A DNA stretch of 64,000 nucleotides from Glycomyces artemisiae (lineage in GTDB: Bacteria > Actinomycetota > Actinomycetes > Mycobacteriales > Micromonosporaceae). Positions within the stretch are counted from its first letter, which is position 1, and each line of letters starts with the position of its first letter. Positions 35,764-43,595 of the stretch are shown here, piece after piece. Made by a program: the position numbers and the translations under genes. The DNA lies in assembly GCF_003002955.1 (NCBI RefSeq), contig NZ_PVTJ01000001.1, forward strand, positions 868,001 to 932,000, read 5' to 3'. Below the pieces are notes generated by a model. It ran no database searches and was not told the origin of the DNA. It worked only from the letters and a program-made list of their open reading frames with translations.

Positions 35764-37478
35764 CGCGGTTCCAGGACCACGAGGGACACCGACGGCAGCG
35801 GGAGCGCCGTCTCGTACCGCAGCGCCCCGTCCTCGGCGGTCACCGTCCGCGCCTCGCCGACGGTCTCCAGGCCCTGCCTCGTGTGGATCGCCTTGAGCGC
35901 GTCCGCGTCCGGGTCCTGCGGGGACCCGAGGGCCTCCCACACGGTGTGGGCGTTGGAGTGGTCGGCGTCGATGCGGTACTCGGTCGCCGTGTAGGACCCG
36001 GCCGCGAGGCCGGTGAAGGCCAGAGCCGCGGCGGTCGGCTCCGGGTCCTGCGCGTACTGGTCGTCGCCGTGGCGCCACACGAGCGCGGTGACCGTGCCGT
36101 CGTCGGCGATGGACGCGAGCGCGTCGACCTCCTCGGGCATCCCGTACTCGCGGCCCGAGAGGTCGTCGATGGGGAACGCCCGGTCCGAGACGGCCGGGAG
36201 CCGCCGCCGTCCGAGCTTCGCGAAGAGCCGGTAGGCGTTCATGAGCGGCTTCTCGATGCCGCCCTGGGTGGTCCACGACCGGGTGCCCTCGAAGTACCGC
36301 TCGCCCTCGAAGTAGAACGACCAGGTGGTGGCCTGCTCGATGTTGTCGCTGTGTGCCGCGGAGAGGTCGAGGAGCTTCTTCATGAGCTTGGCCTGGAACA
36401 CCGGGTAGTACTCGGTGTTCTGGAACCGGAAGTTCGGGTTGTCGTAGGCGGAGTGGTGCGCGGGCACGCCCGCGTCGCACTCGTCGATGAGCGCGGGCAG
36501 CGCCGCGTACTCGGGGAACTCGTCCATCACGGCGAGGAGGCGGTCCACTTCGAACAGCATCTTCACCGCCGAGGGCGACTCCTGCACGGGCGCGGGGGCG
36601 CCGATGGGCCCGTAGGTGCGCCACGGCGTGAACGCCGAGCCCTTGGTGTGGAAGGAGACGTAGTCCAGCGGTGTGCCGGTCGCCTTGCAGTGCTTGAGGA
36701 ACCCGCGCAGGAACTCGACGCCGTCGTCGCCGCCGGTGACCGAGGGCCCGCCGACCCGCGCGTCCGGGAGCACGCCCCGGATCGCCTCGACGGTGACGGT
36801 GTACAGGTCGTAGTACTGCTGCGGGGTGCCGCGCCAGTAGAAGATGTCGGGCTCGTTCCACAGCTCCCACACCCAGGTGGACACCTCTTCGGCGCCGTAC
36901 CGTTCGAGGACGTGCGCGGCGGTGGCGGCGCACAGGCCGGCCCACTTGCCGTAGTCCTTGGGCGGGAACGACCACAGGCCCTGCTCGTAGGCGCTGTAGA
37001 CGGTGGGGCTGGAGAGCACCGGGAACACGGCCTTCTCGGGTACGAGGTCCTTCGGGGTGAACCCGAGTTCGACGAGCACGTGGTGCCCGGCGCCGGTGAT
37101 GGCGTCGTAGGTCTCGTCGAGGAGCGTGAAGTCGTAGAACGGGTTCCCGTCGGCGTCCTCGTGGTAGACGTTCCCGTTGCCCCAGTGCGGCTGGCCCCAG
37201 CCGCTGCCGGAGCAGAACATGTAGTGCGGGCGCACGTGGAACGGCTGCGGGGAGAACGCCCCGATGCTGTTCAGCAGCTTCTTGCCGTCGGGCCGGTACG
37301 TGTAGTTGATCTCGTCGTAGCCCATGCTCGCCCAGATCGGGGCGAGGTCGACGCCCGGCGCGGCGGCGTCGATGCGGACCTCCGCGTCGCGCACGTGCCG
37401 CGGGTTCGGGTCGGACCGGGTCGCGGACGGGTGCCGCCGGTTCCGCCCGGCGTGCGCGGTGGTTCGTGAGTTCGGCAT
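35760..37478 (-). CDS. GH39 glycoside hydrolase (beta-xylosidase-like)
   Basis: The 572-residue GH39 enzyme is a TIM barrel plus C-terminal beta domain. The acid/base Glu sits at residue 209 in VWELWNEPDIFYW and the nucleophile Glu at residue 333 in ALIDECDAGVP. HVRPHYMFCSGSGWGQPHWGNGNVY is the family N-terminal barrel motif. There is no signal peptide, so it acts on imported xylosides in the cytoplasm. The first 30 residues are Arg/Pro-rich and may not be structural. The ATG at 37478 begins 2 bases after the permease stop with AAAGG ahead. Confidence 0.9.
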   Translation of the reverse strand: MPNSRTTAHAGRNRRHPSATRSDPNPRHVRDAEVRIDAAAPGVDLAPIWASMGYDEINYTYRPDGKKLLNSIGAFSPQPFHVRPHYMFCSGSGWGQPHWGNGNVYHEDADGNPFYDFTLLDETYDAITGAGHHVLVELGFTPKDLVPEKAVFPVLSSPTVYSAYEQGLWSFPPKDYGKWAGLCAATAAHVLERYGAEEVSTWVWELWNEPDIFYWRGTPQQYYDLYTVTVEAIRGVLPDARVGGPSVTGGDDGVEFLRGFLKHCKATGTPLDYVSFHTKGSAFTPWRTYGPIGAPAPVQESPSAVKMLFEVDRLLAVMDEFPEYAALPALIDECDAGVPAHHSAYDNPNFRFQNTEYYPVFQAKLMKKLLDLSAAHSDNIEQATTWSFYFEGERYFEGTRSWTTQGGIEKPLMNAYRLFAKLGRRRLPAVSDRAFPIDDLSGREYGMPEEVDALASIADDGTVTALVWRHGDDQYAQDPEPTAAALAFTGLAAGSYTATEYRIDADHSNAHTVWEALGSPQDPDADALKAIHTRQGLETVGEARTVTAEDGALRYETALPLPSVSLVVLEPR

Positions 37479-37480
37479 GG

Positions 37481-38344
37481 TCAACCTTTCAGGCCGGTGT
37501 TGCTGATGCCCTGGACGATGAATCGCTGGGCGAGGAGGAAGATGAGCAGCGGCGGGGTGATGGCGAGGATCGTGGACGCCATGACCACCCCGTATTCGCT
37601 GTCCCCGTAGGCGGATCGGAACGTGATGAGCGCGAGCGGGAGGGTCTGCATCGACGGCGTGGAGGTGGCGATGAGCGGCCACAGGAAGTCGTTCCACGCC
37701 GCGAGGAACACGAGGATGCCGAGGGTGGCGAGGCCGGGCCTGATGAGCGGCAGCACGATGTACCGGTAGTTCTGCCAGGCGTTCGCGCCGTCGATCTTCG
37801 CGGCCTCGGTCAGCTCCACGGGCAGGTTCGCGATGAACTGCCGCAGCAGCACCACCCCGAACAGGGACACCACGTGCGGGATGATCAAGGCGCCGTACGT
37901 GTTCAGCAGGCCGAGCGCGGCGAACTGCTGGAACAGCGGCACGAGGATCACCTCCGTGGGGACGAGCATCATGAGCACGATCGCGGCGAGCACCACCGCG
38001 GAGCCGCGGAACGGCAGGCGGGCCAGCGCATACGCCATCATCGAGCACACGACGAGCGCGAGCACTGTCGCCGCGACGGCGACGACGGTGCTGTTGAAGA
38101 ACGCCACGAACACGTTCACGGCCCGCCCGTCGGGCTGCACGAGCTTCGTCCAGTTCTCGCCGGTCGGGTCGCTCGGGAGGAACCCGGAGCCGGAGGTGAT
38201 CCGCTCGGCGTTGAACGAGCCGACGAGGACCCACAGGATCGGCAGGGTCCACGCGAGGGCGAGGACCGCGGCGATGATCGTGCCGATGCGGCGGGCGCGC
38301 CGGTCGGGGCTCTTGGATCGCGGGCGCAGGGCGGCGGCGGTCAT
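37481..38344 (-). CDS. ABC sugar transporter permease, MalG-like
   Basis: The 287-residue permease has six helices and the EAA loop LPVELTEAAKIDGANAWQNYRYIVLPLIRP. The N-terminal helix follows a basic stretch (RSKSPDRRARRIG). The ATG overlaps the upstream permease stop by 4 bases. The ending FIVQGISNTGLKG is typical of CUT1 MalG-type subunits. Confidence 0.93.
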   Translation of the reverse strand: MTAAALRPRSKSPDRRARRIGTIIAAVLALAWTLPILWVLVGSFNAERITSGSGFLPSDPTGENWTKLVQPDGRAVNVFVAFFNSTVVAVAATVLALVVCSMMAYALARLPFRGSAVVLAAIVLMMLVPTEVILVPLFQQFAALGLLNTYGALIIPHVVSLFGVVLLRQFIANLPVELTEAAKIDGANAWQNYRYIVLPLIRPGLATLGILVFLAAWNDFLWPLIATSTPSMQTLPLALITFRSAYGDSEYGVVMASTILAITPPLLIFLLAQRFIVQGISNTGLKG

Positions 38345-39261
38345 GAGGCCCTCCTTCGGGTGAGCGCGAGCTGGACGGCGGTGACGACGAGGATGACGAG
38401 CGCGAGGGTCCAGCCGATCGCGGCGGCGTAGCCGGTCTGGAAGTCGCGGAACCCGGACTCGTAGAGCATCTGGAGGACGACGCGGGTCGACCCGGCGGGC
38501 CCGCCCTGCGTCACCAGGTACACCTGCTCGAAGACCTTGAACGAGTCGATGAGCCGCAGCAGGATCACCAGCATGAGGACCGGGGCGATGGCCGGGAGCG
38601 TGATGTGCCGGAACCGCTGCCAGAGGTTCGCGCCGTCGATCTTCGCGGCCTCGTAGAGCTGCGCGGGGATGTCCTGGAGCGCCGCGAGGAGCACCAGCAG
38701 CGGGAAGCCGACGCGCCACCACAGGGTGATGAGGACGACCGCGCCCATGGCCTCGCCGGGCGTGGACAGCCACGCCTGCTCGGGCATGCCGATCGCGCCG
38801 AGGATCTGGTTGACGTTGCCGCCCAGGGGGTTCAGCGCGGTCTGCCAGATGATGGCGACGGCCGCGCCGGTGAGCAGGTAGGGGGAGATGAACGCGGCGC
38901 GGATGGCGCCGCGGCCGCCGAGCCGCTGGTTGAGCAGCATCGCCAGCAGCAGGCCCACCGCGACCAGGACGGGCACGTTGAGGACCACGAACAGGGCCGT
39001 GTTCCCGAGGGCCGCATGGAAGTCCGGGTCCGTTACGAGGCTCGCGTAGTTGTCGAGGCCGACGAATCCGCCGGTGCCCTCGGCCATGTTGGTGTCGGTG
39101 AGGCTCGTGTAGAAGCCGTTGACGACCGGCACGACCCACAGGAACAGCAGGAGCGCCAGGAACGGCGCGGCGAACAGGATGCCGACGCGCGTGAGCCGCT
39201 TGCGCCGCTTGGGAGCCGCCGCGGGCGTCGTCTCTGCAGGGGTCTCGACGGTCGCGGTCAT
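38341..39261 (-). CDS. ABC sugar transporter permease, MalF-like
   Basis: The 306-residue permease has a Thr/Pro/Lys-rich cytoplasmic N-terminus, six helices and the EAA loop IPAQLYEAAKIDGANLWQRFRHITLPAIAP. It is coupled to the binding-protein gene upstream and the MalG-like gene downstream by ATGA overlaps. No ATPase gene is present in the locus. Confidence 0.93.
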   Translation of the reverse strand: MTATVETPAETTPAAAPKRRKRLTRVGILFAAPFLALLLFLWVVPVVNGFYTSLTDTNMAEGTGGFVGLDNYASLVTDPDFHAALGNTALFVVLNVPVLVAVGLLLAMLLNQRLGGRGAIRAAFISPYLLTGAAVAIIWQTALNPLGGNVNQILGAIGMPEQAWLSTPGEAMGAVVLITLWWRVGFPLLVLLAALQDIPAQLYEAAKIDGANLWQRFRHITLPAIAPVLMLVILLRLIDSFKVFEQVYLVTQGGPAGSTRVVLQMLYESGFRDFQTGYAAAIGWTLALVILVVTAVQLALTRRRAS

Positions 39262-40535
39262 CGGGTCGCCCCCTTGATCGCGGCGGTCGCCTGCCGGGCG
39301 GCCTCGGACATGAGCGACAGGTCCTCGTTGCGGTACACGATGGACTGCGTGGCGCTGGTCAGGTACGTGAGCGCCTGGTTCCAGCGCGGCGCGTAGGGGA
39401 CGAACCGGGCGCGCGGCTGCTCGGCGACGAACGTGCCCATCGCGGCGACGACCGGGTCGTCGCTGGCCTCGATCTCGGCGTCGACGCCGTTGAACGAGGG
39501 CGCCTGCGACCCGGCCCAGGTGACCGACCCTTCGCGCACGACCCACTCGATGAACTTCGCGGCCTCGGCCCGCACCCAGTCGTCGTTGCTGCGCTGCACG
39601 GGGATGCAGTACACGTGCGAGGTGGCGGCGACGGCGGGCGCGGCGTCGAAGAACGCCGGGACCGGGGCGACCCCGAACTCCTTGCCGTCCTCCTCGTTGG
39701 CCTTGACCACGTCGGCGAGGCCCCACGGGCCGATGAAGATCATGCCGACCTGCTCGTCCTGGAACTGCTGCCCCATCTGGACGCCGTCGAGGAGCTGCGA
39801 GGGCGCGATGCCGTCCTCGTGGACCCAGCGCCGCTCCATGTCGATCGCCTCCAGGGACGCGTCGGAGTCGAACGCGGCGGTGCCGTCCTCGGCAACGAGC
39901 GTGCCGCCGTTCTGCCAGTTCATGGTCAGCCACGGCATCCACGTGGCGGGCTCGCGGATGAACCCCCACACGCCGCTCTCCTTGAGCGCCTTGCCCGCCG
40001 CGACGAACTCGGCCGCGTTGGCCGGGGGCCGCTCGGGGTCGAGCCCGGCCTCCCTGAACAGCCGCTTGTTGTAGACCATGGCCTGCGGGCCGGTGCTCAT
40101 GGTGATGCCGAGGCGCCTGCCGTCGGCGACGGCGAGGTCCTGCGTGCCCTCGACGAAGTCGCCCTCGGCGAAGCCGAACGCGGCGAGGTCGAGTTCGTGG
40201 AGGAACCGGCGCAGGGGCGGGACCTCGTTGTTGTGGAGCGCCATGATCGCGGGCGGGTTGCCCGCGATGGACGAGGTGACGAGCTTGGTGAGGTAGTCGC
40301 CGCCGTACGCGGGCGCGGACATGCGGATCTGCGCGCCCTCGGACTGCTCGTTGTAGCGGTCGACGATGCCTTGCATGACGACGCCGTCGGGCCCCGTGTA
40401 GAAGGTGACGAATTCGAGGACGTTCCCGCCGGCGGCGGTGGTGTCGTCGAACGGGGAGCCGCAGGCGGTGAGGAGCGGTCCGGCACTGGCTGCCGCACCC
40501 GCTCCGAGGAGTGCTCTTCGGGATATCTGGACCAT
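39258..40535 (-). CDS. ABC sugar transporter, Tat-exported substrate-binding lipoprotein
   Basis: The 425-residue binding protein begins VQISRRALLGAGAAASAGPLLTAC, a twin-arginine-type signal ending in a lipobox. The body is a family 1 solute-binding domain (TFYTGPDGVVMQGIVDRYNEQSEGAQI, NPPAIMALHNNE, WGFIREPATWMPWLTMNWQNGG). The ATG at 40535 is preceded by AAGGAGG at 8 bases; longer upstream frames run into the promoter and are rejected. It heads the seven-gene xyloside operon behind a near-consensus promoter overlapped by a GntR-type operator. Confidence 0.92.
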   Translation of the reverse strand: MVQISRRALLGAGAAASAGPLLTACGSPFDDTTAAGGNVLEFVTFYTGPDGVVMQGIVDRYNEQSEGAQIRMSAPAYGGDYLTKLVTSSIAGNPPAIMALHNNEVPPLRRFLHELDLAAFGFAEGDFVEGTQDLAVADGRRLGITMSTGPQAMVYNKRLFREAGLDPERPPANAAEFVAAGKALKESGVWGFIREPATWMPWLTMNWQNGGTLVAEDGTAAFDSDASLEAIDMERRWVHEDGIAPSQLLDGVQMGQQFQDEQVGMIFIGPWGLADVVKANEEDGKEFGVAPVPAFFDAAPAVAATSHVYCIPVQRSNDDWVRAEAAKFIEWVVREGSVTWAGSQAPSFNGVDAEIEASDDPVVAAMGTFVAEQPRARFVPYAPRWNQALTYLTSATQSIVYRNEDLSLMSEAARQATAAIKGATR

Positions 40536-40620
40536 TCGGCGCGCCTCCTTGCGCGATCCGGTGCCGCTGTCAGGGGTCGTCGGCTCGGGTTGTGCGAGGG
40601 CACCGGTGCCGACTCCGGGA

Positions 40621-40653
40621 ACGCTAACCCAGTGATTGGAGATTGTCAACAAT
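40621..40653 (-). promoter_or_regulatory. Near-consensus promoter overlapped by GntR/FCD-type operator
   Basis: On the minus strand TTGACA (40649-40644), a 17-base spacer and TAGCGT (40626-40621) form a strong promoter for the operon starting at 40535. The palindrome ATTGTCAACAAT (40642-40653) covers the -35 hexamer. The divergent gene at 40700 encodes a GntR/FCD regulator, so repression of both directions is expected. Confidence 0.75.
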
Positions 40654-40699
40654 AAATAATCTGCAACTTGGTGGTAGGCTTCCGGGCGAAGGAGGACCC

Positions 40700-41404
40700 G
40701 TGCAACTCACCCCGTTCGATGTCGCCGCCACGACGCCAGCGCTCGCCGCCCTGGTCGCGGACCGGCTGCGGGACATGATCACCCGCGGCGAGCTCGCCCC
40801 CGGCGAGCGCCTGAAGGAGACCGAGCTCGCCGACGCCCTGCACGTCAGCCGCGGCCCCGTGCGCGAAGCGATCGCCCTGCTCGCCGCCGAAGGGCTCGTG
40901 GAGACCCAGCGGTACCGCGGCGCGCGCGTCATCAGCCTCAGCGCCCGCGACATCGAGGAGGTCTACTCGCTGCGCCTCGCCATCGAGCGCCTCGCGATGG
41001 CCCGCGCCGCCGCCCGCTGCGGCCCCGAGGACCTCGCGGCCCTCGACGACGTCCTCACCCGCATGAAGGACCTCCCCGCCGACGCCGCGCCCGGCGACGT
41101 CGCCGCCCTCGACCTCGAATTCCACGACCTCGTCTACGAGGCCGCCGCCCACGCCCGGCTCGACCGCACCTGGGCGCCCATCCGCAGCCAGGTCGCCGTC
41201 TTCCTCAACGCCCGCACCGACGGCGACTACTTCCGCTCCACCAGCCACGCCAAGCACGCGCGGCTGCGCGACGCCCTCGCCTCCGGCGACCCCGCCGCCG
41301 CGGTCGCCGCCATCGACGACCACATCGGCTGGGTGCTCCTGCGCCTCGCCCCCTCCCACATCGACGAGACCCCCGAAGACAAGACCACCGAAGGAACCGC
41401 ATGA
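40700..41404 (+). CDS. GntR-family regulator, FCD (FadR-like) type
   Basis: The 234-residue protein has a winged helix at the N-terminus (ADRLRDMITRGELAPGERLKETELADALHVSRGPVREAIALLAAEGLVE) and a six-helix FCD ligand domain (EEVYSLRLAIERLAMARAAAR; LDLEFHDLVYEAAAHARL). His residues late in the domain (SHAKHARLRDAL, DDHIGW) fit metal-assisted ligand binding. The GTG at 40700 follows GAAGGAGG. It is divergent from the xyloside operon and overlaps the alditol oxidase gene by 4 bases, so it probably senses a sugar acid or alditol-derived ligand and controls both. Confidence 0.9.
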   Translation: MQLTPFDVAATTPALAALVADRLRDMITRGELAPGERLKETELADALHVSRGPVREAIALLAAEGLVETQRYRGARVISLSARDIEEVYSLRLAIERLAMARAAARCGPEDLAALDDVLTRMKDLPADAAPGDVAALDLEFHDLVYEAAAHARLDRTWAPIRSQVAVFLNARTDGDYFRSTSHAKHARLRDALASGDPAAAVAAIDDHIGWVLLRLAPSHIDETPEDKTTEGTA

Positions 41405-42639
41405 GCACCAACTGGGCCGGGAACATCCGCTTCTCCACCGACCAGACCGCCCGCCCCCGCACCGTGGCCGAACTCCAGGAGACCGTCGCCGCCGCCGGCC
41501 GCGTCCGCGCCGTCGGCACCGGCCACTCCTTCAACGACATCGCCGACACCAAGGGCCTCATGGTCTCCGTCGCCGACCTCCCCGCGCACGTCGACATCGC
41601 GCCCGACCGCCGCACCGCCTCCGTCCCCGCCGGAGCCCCCTTCGCGCACGTCGCCCGCGCCCTCCACGCCGAAGGACTCGCCCTCGGCAACACCGGGTCC
41701 CTCCCGCACATCTCCGTCGGCGGCGCCGTCGCCACCGGCACCCACGGCTCCGGCGACCGCAACCCCGCCCTCTCCGGATACGTCGCCGCGATCGAATACG
41801 TGCGCGCCGACGGCCAACTCCTCACCCTCAGCCGCGGCGACGACGCCTTCGACGGCTCCGTCGTGGCCCTCGGCGCCCTCGGCGTCGCCGTCCGCCTCCA
41901 CCTCGACGTCCGCCCCGCATTCGACCTGCGCCAGGACCTCTTCCTCGACGCCCCATGGGAACCCGTTCTCAACAACTTCGATGCCATCACCGCGGGCGCC
42001 TACTCCGCGAGCCTCTTCATCCAGGACTGGGCCGCCCCCGCCCTCACCCAGATCCTCCTCAAGACCACCGGCACCGCCCGCCCCGACCTCCCCGTCCCCG
42101 CCCGCTACTCCACCGCCCGCGCCGTCTCGCCCGTCGCCGGAGCCGCCGACGACACCGTCACCCGCCAAGGCGGCGCCCCCGGCCCCTGGCACGAGCGCCT
42201 CCCGCACTTCCGCCACGACGCCGCCCCCTCCAACGCCGGAGACGAACTCCAGTCCGAGTACTTCATCGACCGCGCCCACGCCCCCGCCGCCCTCGAAGCG
42301 CTCCGCACCTACGCCGACGCGATCAACCCCGCGCTCCTCGTCTCCGAGATCCGCACCCTCGCCGCCGACGGCCTCTGGCTCAGCGGCGCCTACAAACGCG
42401 ACACCGCCGCCGTCCACTTCACCTGGAAACCCCACATGGACGCCGTCCGCACCGCCCTCACCGCCGTCGAGCACGCCCTCGCCCCATACGACCCCCGCCC
42501 CCACTGGGGCAAGCTCGCCGCCGACCCCGACCGCCTCGCCCGCTTCCCCCGCGGCCGCGCCTTCCGCGAACTCGCCGACCACGCCGACCCCGCAGGCAAG
42601 TTCCGCGGCCCCTTCCTCGACCGGGTGCTCGGGGCCTGA
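41401..42639 (+). CDS. FAD-linked alditol oxidase (xylitol/sorbitol oxidase)
   Basis: The 412-residue protein matches the vanillyl-alcohol-oxidase family member AldO of Streptomyces in length and motifs. The FAD-binding start is NWAGNIRFSTDQTARP, His42 in VGTGHSFNDIA is the expected covalent flavin attachment, then GSLPHISVGGAVATGTHGSG. The active-site region VSEIRTLAADGLWLS (Glu, Arg) and HWGKL (Lys) match AldO positions. AldO oxidises alditols such as xylitol at C1 with O2, giving the aldose and H2O2. Its place in an operon with a GntR gene beside a xyloside locus supports a pentitol substrate. Confidence 0.88.
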   Translation: MSTNWAGNIRFSTDQTARPRTVAELQETVAAAGRVRAVGTGHSFNDIADTKGLMVSVADLPAHVDIAPDRRTASVPAGAPFAHVARALHAEGLALGNTGSLPHISVGGAVATGTHGSGDRNPALSGYVAAIEYVRADGQLLTLSRGDDAFDGSVVALGALGVAVRLHLDVRPAFDLRQDLFLDAPWEPVLNNFDAITAGAYSASLFIQDWAAPALTQILLKTTGTARPDLPVPARYSTARAVSPVAGAADDTVTRQGGAPGPWHERLPHFRHDAAPSNAGDELQSEYFIDRAHAPAALEALRTYADAINPALLVSEIRTLAADGLWLSGAYKRDTAAVHFTWKPHMDAVRTALTAVEHALAPYDPRPHWGKLAADPDRLARFPRGRAFRELADHADPAGKFRGPFLDRVLGA

Positions 42640-42707
42640 AGCGCCCCACCGGCATACACTGGACCACCGGGCCGGCAGGCGGCCCGGGCACAGGAGAGGA
42701 GACCGAC

Positions 42708-43433
42708 GTGGCGGCACCGGACCTCATGGGCGCGCCCGCGATGCCCCCCGCCCTGTCCACGCTCGTCGCCGACCGCCTCCGCGAGATGATCACCCGCGGC
42801 CTCCTCGCTCCCGGCGAACGCCTCAAGGAAGCCGAACTCGCCGACTCCATGGCCGTCAGCCGCGGCCCCGTCCGCGAAGCGATCTCGATCCTCGAACGCG
42901 ACGGCCTCATCGAGACCCTCCGCCACCGCGGCGCCCGCGTCATCACCCTCACCTTCGACGACATCGAAGAGGTCTACTCCCTCCGCCTCGCCATCGAACG
43001 CCTCGCCATGGAGCGCTGCGCCGCCCGCGCCACCCCCGAGACCCTCGCCCGCATGGACGACGTCATCGCCCGCATGAAGGCCCTCGCCCCCGACGACGAC
43101 CACGTCGCCCTCGACCTCGAATTCCACGACCTCGTCTACGCCGCCGCCGACCACACCCGCCTCCAGCGCACCTGGAACCTCCTGCGCAGCCAGGTCTCCA
43201 TGTTCCTCAACGCCCGCCTCGACCGCGACCACTTCCGCGCCTCCGCCTGGAGCGAGCACGCCGAACTCCGCGACATCCTCGCCGAAGGCGACCCCGCGGC
43301 CGCCGTCGCCGCCGTCGAACGCCACATCGGCTGGACCCTCCGCCGCATCCGCGAGACCCGCGGCGCCGACCCCGACACCCCCGCCACCGGCCCCCTCTCC
43401 GGCCCCGGACCCCAGGGCAAGACCGGCCTCTGA
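42708..43433 (+). CDS. GntR-family regulator, FCD type, paralogue of the 40700 gene
   Basis: The 241-residue winged-helix/FCD protein shares long blocks with the regulator at 40700: GERLKEAELADSMAVSRGPVREAI, IEEVYSLRLAIERLAM, LDLEFHDLVY and a final HIGWTLRRI. The pair flanks the alditol oxidase gene, which points to local duplication. The GTG at 42708 follows AGGAGAGGA. Its C-terminal 20 residues are Pro/Gly-rich and not part of the fold. A TACACT hexamer at about 42655 may be its -10 element. Confidence 0.9.
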   Translation: MAAPDLMGAPAMPPALSTLVADRLREMITRGLLAPGERLKEAELADSMAVSRGPVREAISILERDGLIETLRHRGARVITLTFDDIEEVYSLRLAIERLAMERCAARATPETLARMDDVIARMKALAPDDDHVALDLEFHDLVYAAADHTRLQRTWNLLRSQVSMFLNARLDRDHFRASAWSEHAELRDILAEGDPAAAVAAVERHIGWTLRRIRETRGADPDTPATGPLSGPGPQGKTGL

Positions 43434-43508
43434 CCGCCCGCGACACGGAATGTGATCCGGGCGCCCGCACCCTGCGAACACCGCCGAGGGACCGCTATCC
43501 TCGTGCGC

Positions 43509-43595
43509 ATGGACGATTCACCCAGTCATAAACCCTGGCTCACCTCGGGGCGGCCGCTGCCGATTCCCGCCACGCCGCAGCGAGGTGAGCGTTGA
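43509..43595 (+). CDS. 28-residue proline-rich leader peptide coupled to the DUF21 gene
   Basis: An ATG at 43509 opens a 28-codon frame beginning MDDSPSHKPWLTSGRPLPIP and ending ATPQRGER. Six of 28 residues are proline. TATCCT (43496-43501) lies 7 bases before the ATG, the pattern of a leaderless transcript start. Its TGA (43593-43595) overlaps the TTG start of the membrane protein gene. The arrangement looks like a translated leader controlling the downstream gene, as proline-rich leaders do for Mg transport genes in enterobacteria. Function is inferred; only the frame and signals are seen. Confidence 0.55.
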   Translation: MDDSPSHKPWLTSGRPLPIPATPQRGER

